DNA of 64,000 bases, from positions 241,009 to 305,008 of the forward strand of contig NMRB01000100.1 in NCBI GenBank assembly GCA_002633025.1, read 5' to 3'. Below the pieces are notes generated by a model that was given only the letters and a program-made list of their open reading frames with translations, searched no databases and was not told the origin of the DNA. The position numbers were made by a program, and so were the translations under genes. Below, in pieces: positions 58,001 to 64,000 of this stretch. Origin of the DNA: Notospermus geniculatus (lineage: Eukaryota > Nemertea > Pilidiophora > Heteronemertea > Lineidae). Position 1 is the stretch's first letter. Each line of letters opens with the position of its first letter.

Positions 58001-61000
58001 AAATGACTATTGGAATTGAATGATTGTATAATTATGGAAGTCCAACAGCAGTCTAGATGACTATGAACTTGATAATGATTCGTTTTGAAGGTTTGTGTGC
58101 TGTGTGCAACGGTACTCTGTTTATCATTTCGGGGCCCTCCACCACCTTGGTTTGTACAGAGATCTCGCGCAGGCGGTAGGCAAACCCACACATGTGATTG
58201 GCTGCAAAAAAAGAATTTGCCTACCGGATATAGATGCACATGCACAAGTTTCCAAGAAATCTCTCAGAAACCAAGGAAGTGGGCCCCATCGAAATGATGA
58301 ATAGATTTTGATGTGCCTATGACTTTGGTGAACTCAGCAAGATTCGAGGCATTGTTTGTCATGTCCAGTAAGATGTTGCCAGCTACCAGCCGAAAATTTC
58401 ATTATCGACAAAAACCTCGTTAAAAACCATAGTAGGAGAAAAGTTTTCTTTGTACAGTAAATTATTGGACGATACGTTTCATTCATAATCATTCATATAT
58501 GCTGTCCAATTTGATCTATCCAGTGCATTGTGGGTAACCCGAGGTTGTTGTGCGTACCTGACCTTCTGATATGAACTGTTGTCACCAAACTTGTCTTAGC
58601 CATAGCTTTTTTCTGTGTTCAATGGGGAAATTTTTTCAGTGGTGTTTTACGTTGATCATTCAATGCATGTATCATCATTCGTGTAAATGTGACGTCGCTA
58701 GTACGCTATGACCATTTTACTTAACTTACAGTACTTCGTAGACTTGATTAGAGAAATATCACCCAACGTCATCTTATTAATATCTCATTAATTAACGTAA
58801 TTAATAAGATTTATTAATTGAATAACTAGTTACACAAAATGGTGCTGATAAGTGTTTTAATCATAGTGACACACATACCCAATTATATATAATCAATTAT
58901 TATGGTTATCATCAAAAGCTGGCCTAGACTTATAGAAGTTATTGTGTACGCTCCAGTGTTCACTTTGTTTTAAGTCCTTTTTGGCTGGACATAGTGTATA
59001 ACATGGTCGATGAATGCACCACGATTGTTGGTCAACTTGAATTGAAACAGAAACTTATTCTTCTGTAAATATGCACATGTGCTCATGTGCATGTATGAAC
59101 GTCTATTCCAAACCAAGTTGGTTGGTATCACGTGTACGTAAGCGCATGGGCTGTTATGAAGATCATTTGTCAGGCCATGCTTGCCGGAATATCCCCAACA
59201 TTTACTGTATGTATAGTCTTTGTAGAAGTTGTCTGTTTCAGGTCAAGTTTGCCAGAAAGTGTAATGCATGATGTCCAGGTTTGAATGCAAATAGTTCAGG
59301 AATTCCAGTCAAACTGAAAGCGAAATGGCCTTCTAAACGACAGCTCTATCCCACCTAAGCTTGGTAGCATTCACAGTGTACATTGGTGCAGAAAGTCTGT
59401 ACAGTTTAATTTGTAAGGTTGAGGCTGAAGTGGGCCAAATGGGTAATGGTATGGAGAGGTATTGTATTGCCTCCATGATGTTGGATTGCTGGATACATTA
59501 CATCTGTCGTGCTGTAGCTGAATACATTGCATCTTTCTACAAGGCCGTGAATCAGGAGTTAAAGCATTTTTGGTGTGGAGGGTCAATCTAAACGCACACC
59601 TCTCAGGTTTACTCTTTTGGCTAATAGCTACACATCAAAATCGACTAGAAAACCTGATGAAACTTCCAAATTAGGTTGGGTAGTGGTAGAATAATTGGTA
59701 AGCAGTAGCATTTTTCGGATTTTCCACCAGATGTTCATAAGTAGATGTTTCGTAGAGAGTTGTACCAGTAAAATATTTTTGACAAAAGTTTCTAAAAAAA
59801 GATGGGATTTTACACATCTCACTGTCTCTAGAAGGTGATGGGTTAATTTTGAATGAAGGCCTCATACTTAACGAGCTTTATAATAGTTTGCATGTTTTAA
59901 TCAAGGTATTTCCTGCGATATGAAGAAAATTTGTGTTCACTGCTAGAATCTGTATGTATAATAGAATATGTGGTTTCAATTTCTGAGCCAATATTTGGAG
60001 CTTTCTTAGAGCGATGTATGTTCTCTGGTTGTAGGCTTTTTGGTGTTGTATTAACAATGAGTGACACATGACCTGATACGAATTCTCCCAGTGCTTTACA
60101 GATCATTGGGTGGCTTACCACGAGTTGGTCACTGTCTTCGCGATGACCAGTATCAAATTCATCAAAACGTGAGAAATTCCCTTCATAATCTTCATTTTCT
60201 ACAGACTATGAAGCTGATTTCTCCAGCAATACTGGTGTGACACTTTGGGCGGCTGCACCTCTTACAAATGATCTGTAAAGCCACTTCTTTATTCTTCACT
60301 ATGAAAAAGACTCTTGAAGAATTTTAAAAGGGTTTTAAACTCCTAAGATGGTATTTCTGGACTGTTTTTCTAGAGAAATGTGTGGTGTTTCTCTTCTCTA
60401 AGTTTCTGTTTATCTTTTGATGAACTCTGTCGTCTTCTCTCAACTCATGCCTGACACTAGTTCAGGAAAGTGAATACTAATGTATTGGATGATGCCATCT
60501 GTGGTGCATGGATATTTCAGGCAAATTACAAACCTTCATGAATTCAATCCAATATGCATTTCAGAATAGTTGCACAATTAGCCGTGTTTTAGAAATTTCT
60601 TCTAAAAGGGTTTTCTTTCGTCTGATGGGACTTTGACTCTGTTGTTCACAGAGAAAAAGCTGCAGAGACTTACCGGGTAAAACATTCCGTTGAGTTTTGC
60701 ATGGATTCAAAATTAAAGTCGAAGTTTTGTTTTAAGTTTTTTTTGTTTCATTGCATGTCAATTCATATTCTTTGTATTACTTAGTTTTCCCCTCTTCAAG
60801 CACATTTGAAAAAATCTGAAGGAAAATTCACACTGTAATAATATTGGCTCTCTACTTGTTACGGGAATGTGTTGGTACCATGTACCATTGTGGTATGAAA
60901 GACCTAATGATTACCTCCTGCGGGTTTGGAGGTCGTCAACAAAACAGTTCATCATGAAAATGTATTGTTGATTTGTAGAGTTTCGGCTGTTTTCGTTCAT

Positions 61001-64000
61001 TGATATTGAATTTTTTTCCACTTTGCACTTTTTTCTCACCAGTGAAATGTAATTTGTTCTGTTTCATCTGAAATGATTGATGTAACTTACATCACTTGTT
61101 GGTTTGAAAGCATCTACTTACTTTCCACTGGCTATTTTCAGAAAAAAGACATATGCCTTTAGCAATCTTGCCTATACAACTGAAGTGCCAAATAGCAAGT
61201 AGCACCCAAAAAATCTTTAAAAATGGTGTATAATACTACTTCACTTCAACATAATTGTTGGTTGTTTTAGGCCTAGATGAGTGGGCAAGTGATGATACTA
61301 TACCCTCTCAAAGCTGGGCCTACATGAGTTGGCAAGTGATGATATCCACTTAAAGCTGGGCCTAGATGAAGTGGCAAGTGATGATGTCCTCTCAAACTTG
61401 GGCCTAGAGAATTGACAAGTGATGATATCCATTCAAAGCCAGGCCTAGATGAGTTGGCAAGTGATAATACCCTCTCAAAGGTGGGCCTACATCAGGCTAG
61501 TGATGATGTCTCTATTCCAAGCTGGGCCATGATGAGTTGGCATGGGAAAGTACCCTCTCAAACCTGGGCGTGCATCAGGCGAGTGATAATGTCCACTCAA
61601 AGTTGGGCCAAGATGTGTTGGCAAATGATGATATCCACTCAAACCTGGGCCTAGAGTGTTGGCAAGTGATGATGTCCTCTCAAAGATGGGCTTACAAGAG
61701 TTGGCAAGTGATGATATCCTTTCAAACCCGGGCCAAGATGATGATACCCATCCAATCCTGTTACTCACCTTTTGTTGATTTATCAAGATAGGAAGAGAGA
61801 TGTAATTCCCGCTTTTGATTTCCCCTCATATTGTTTAAATTTCCTTGTCTTGTGTTTGCCTCCGTCTCCTAAGTTATGGTCTGATTATTGTTAGTGGTGG
61901 ACAGTGCACAAAGGTGTTGTTGAGGGTGCAGTCCAACTTAGAGCAGAAAATCATACAAATTGGCAGTGAAGTTCTGCAATATTTGTGGAACAAAACTTAC
62001 GGTAGCACCTGTTATAAGGTTGCCTGTCAATTACACTACCGGAAAACCCTTATGGATTCTGCAATGCATCTGTCATTCATTTCAGTTTTGCTGCGAGTTA
62101 AATAATCTGTTTGGGGATTGGAGAGTATCTGGTCGAGTTGGCCTGAAAACCTCTCCTTTGAAAGGTAGCCATGCTGGACAATAACTTGATATACTGTACT
62201 TACATGTACAGTTAAAATGGTATCGCCGAGAACTGTTGAAGTGACTTTGTACTAGAATTGTACAACTAGAATCATCTATGTGACCCCTGTCAGCTTGGAG
62301 GAATTTCAGATAGGATATGTATTGGGAATAATCCAATCTCAAATGCTCCATGTCTAGCAGGGTTTAAAACTGTCAAGTTGTATGCGAGTTTGATCACAGG
62401 TAACACAATCACATGTATATGTATTTAGTCCTTGTATCTTTGGATTCTACTTCATGGACAGATTTAGTGCTGCTTTGTACCACGTTGACAATTAATCACT
62501 GTATATATAATACAGATTAATCACAGTGAAGTTTGGTCATCTTGGGTTGGTGATCAACCCTATGTGTTCATTTCAACTTTTTCCTGTGTACATTGTACAT
62601 GTCAGTAGGAACTCTGCACAGTAATGTTGATCTATTGTCACAAATGGTGGCCTTCCGAGATCTGATGAGTTTTCTTAGGAATTCATCCCTTCAGTGCTCC
62701 CTTTTGACTCCTTCCTGGGGTGGTTCAAAGGTTTTGATGGGGGGGGGGGGCAACTATGTACCACTGATGCATATTATACAGAGGTGCCTCCCACTCTGAA
62801 AACACTCAAAATCAAGGCGAATAAAATATAATTTTGCAGTGGACGGAGGTCACTTGCACTCCCCTTAATCTGCCTGTGTCTTCCCATGTATGATCTCATT
62901 GCCATAGCAACACAACATTTTCAGCAGCTCTGCTGCTCGAATTTGGAACACGAAACTGCCACAAATTAAATGGAGAAGCTGAATTCTGGGTATTGTGTTT
63001 GCTTTGTGAAGAAAAATTGGTTTGTGGTGACTGGAATGATAGGATAAATCATGAGATCTCGAAGGGTCATAAGTGAAATAGGCCCGTCATCATAAGTTTT
63101 GAGGAGTACTTTGCACTTCTGTACAGCATGACTATATTTAATCTCCACTTTTCGCGTATTTCTGTGAACTTTCGGAGATGTATCTGCTGGGTGGCGTTTG
63201 CTTTGCTTGCGATGTTACTTCGATGGGGATGCAGAGCAGACAATGCCAGCACAAAACCTTGGATGAAGTATATCTTGAGAATTTTCTATTTGTTTGAATT
63301 TTTCTGCACAAATTCTCTGTCTTGTGCAATTTTGGATGCACCACTATCTTGAACTCGTTTCACGTTGGGTTTGCAAGTATTGACTGTACATTCGTTATAT
63401 ATAAGACACTGTACATAAATGTATCGATGAATCTGGCAAAGTTGAGGTGGAACAGAATTGGGAAGTGCTGCAACGATGTGACTTATTTACGTTTGTTAAT
63501 GAATACATCTTCTGATTTGGGGGTTGGTGGATTTTATTTTTATGAGTTCTGATGAAATTCAAAGGATGTATTTGGCTTATTACCATTTCAAGTCATCTCT
63601 AATAGTTGAAAAGACTTCGGATGAAAGTGGAAAATGGGAAGCCTTGAATAGTCCTGTATGGATTCACTTCCTTATCATGTTCTTTGGGTTTCGAACCATC
63701 CAGTGGATGATTATGGTCGATCAAATCCGATCATCTAGAATCACTTTCTGGGTATCTTCAGAATTCAAAGTCAACTGTCAGTCATAAAAAAATAATTGTT
63801 TTTTTGTTTTGTCTTCTTGTACAGTTTACGTTACAATATGACGTCGAAACTATATTGTTTTGACTTGAATGGGTCACTGGTGACCATATGAATTGGGTCA
63901 TGAGTGACCACACTGCTCTTTAAAAGCCTGTTGAACTGTTTGCCTGGTATGGATGAAAGGTTTCCCTTAACTGCTAGATGGCTGTATTTTTCTCTGAAAA
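58001..64000. other. Downstream DNA, no gene recognised
   Basis: It has AT-rich palindromes near 58770-58850 (attaattaacgtaattaat), the 61.3-kb minisatellite and no conserved frame. Confidence 0.4.
61275..61740 (+). repeat. 42-45 bp minisatellite, about 11 units
   Basis: The units resemble agctgggcctagatgagttg then gcaagtgatgatatccactcaa, with substantial drift. Confidence 0.85.

Overview
This is a 64-kb stretch of animal nuclear DNA. Genes are split into short exons with GT/AG introns, most of the sequence is intronic, and tRNA-derived SINEs, MITEs and minisatellites are dense. The frequent 'taggcctac' type words, high allelic-style divergence and SINE style suggest a marine invertebrate, possibly an echinoderm or hemichordate. 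That placement is inference; the sequence does not fix the species. There is one scaffold gap (31883-32651) and two single Ns (14767, 17363).

Two conserved genes are recognisable, both on the + strand. (1) RPP30, the protein subunit of nuclear RNase P/MRP, has exons between 9180 and 13160. Its N-terminal exons and its last C-terminal exon were not found. (2) An FNDC3A/FNDC3B-type gene (many fibronectin type III domains and a C-terminal tail-anchor membrane segment) has exons from 23137 to the stop codon at 54503. The first exon found is entered in mid-protein, so at least one 5' coding exon is missing. Between and upstream of these genes I found no other gene. The region after 54503 is relatively repeat-poor, AT-rich and without a gene, and may hold a long 3' UTR.

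Layout: 1-9180 is repeats and unassigned DNA. 9180-13160 is RPP30, whose introns carry several MITEs. 13.2-23.1 kb is repeats (MULE-like and foldback elements, an 840-bp hAT-like insertion inside an older repeat, a tandemly duplicated block at 18.3-19.2 kb). 23.1-39.4 kb holds the long 5' introns of FNDC3 and the gap. 39.4-54.5 kb is the FN3-domain exon array. 54.5-64 kb is downstream DNA with a 42-45 bp minisatellite at 61.3-61.7 kb.

The most striking structure is that FNDC3 exons coding FN3 domains 1-7 occur twice: 39403-45860 and 45861-53013. Both breakpoints fall inside exons, the junction is out of frame, and copy 2 has two 2-bp frameshifts and extra MITEs. Three further blocks behave alike: 37714-38811, the gap-flanking repeat at 30.3/32.65 kb, and an empty-site copy nested inside its own transposon-filled copy at 2982-4800. 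The simplest common reading is that two divergent haplotypes were laid in series during assembly. A real tandem duplication cannot be excluded from sequence alone. Other points worth a look are a minisatellite that repeats the 5' splice site of an FNDC3 exon, a transposon that appears to have duplicated an RPP30 splice donor, and several MITE families with clear target-site duplications. I saw no new enzymatic or defence system.
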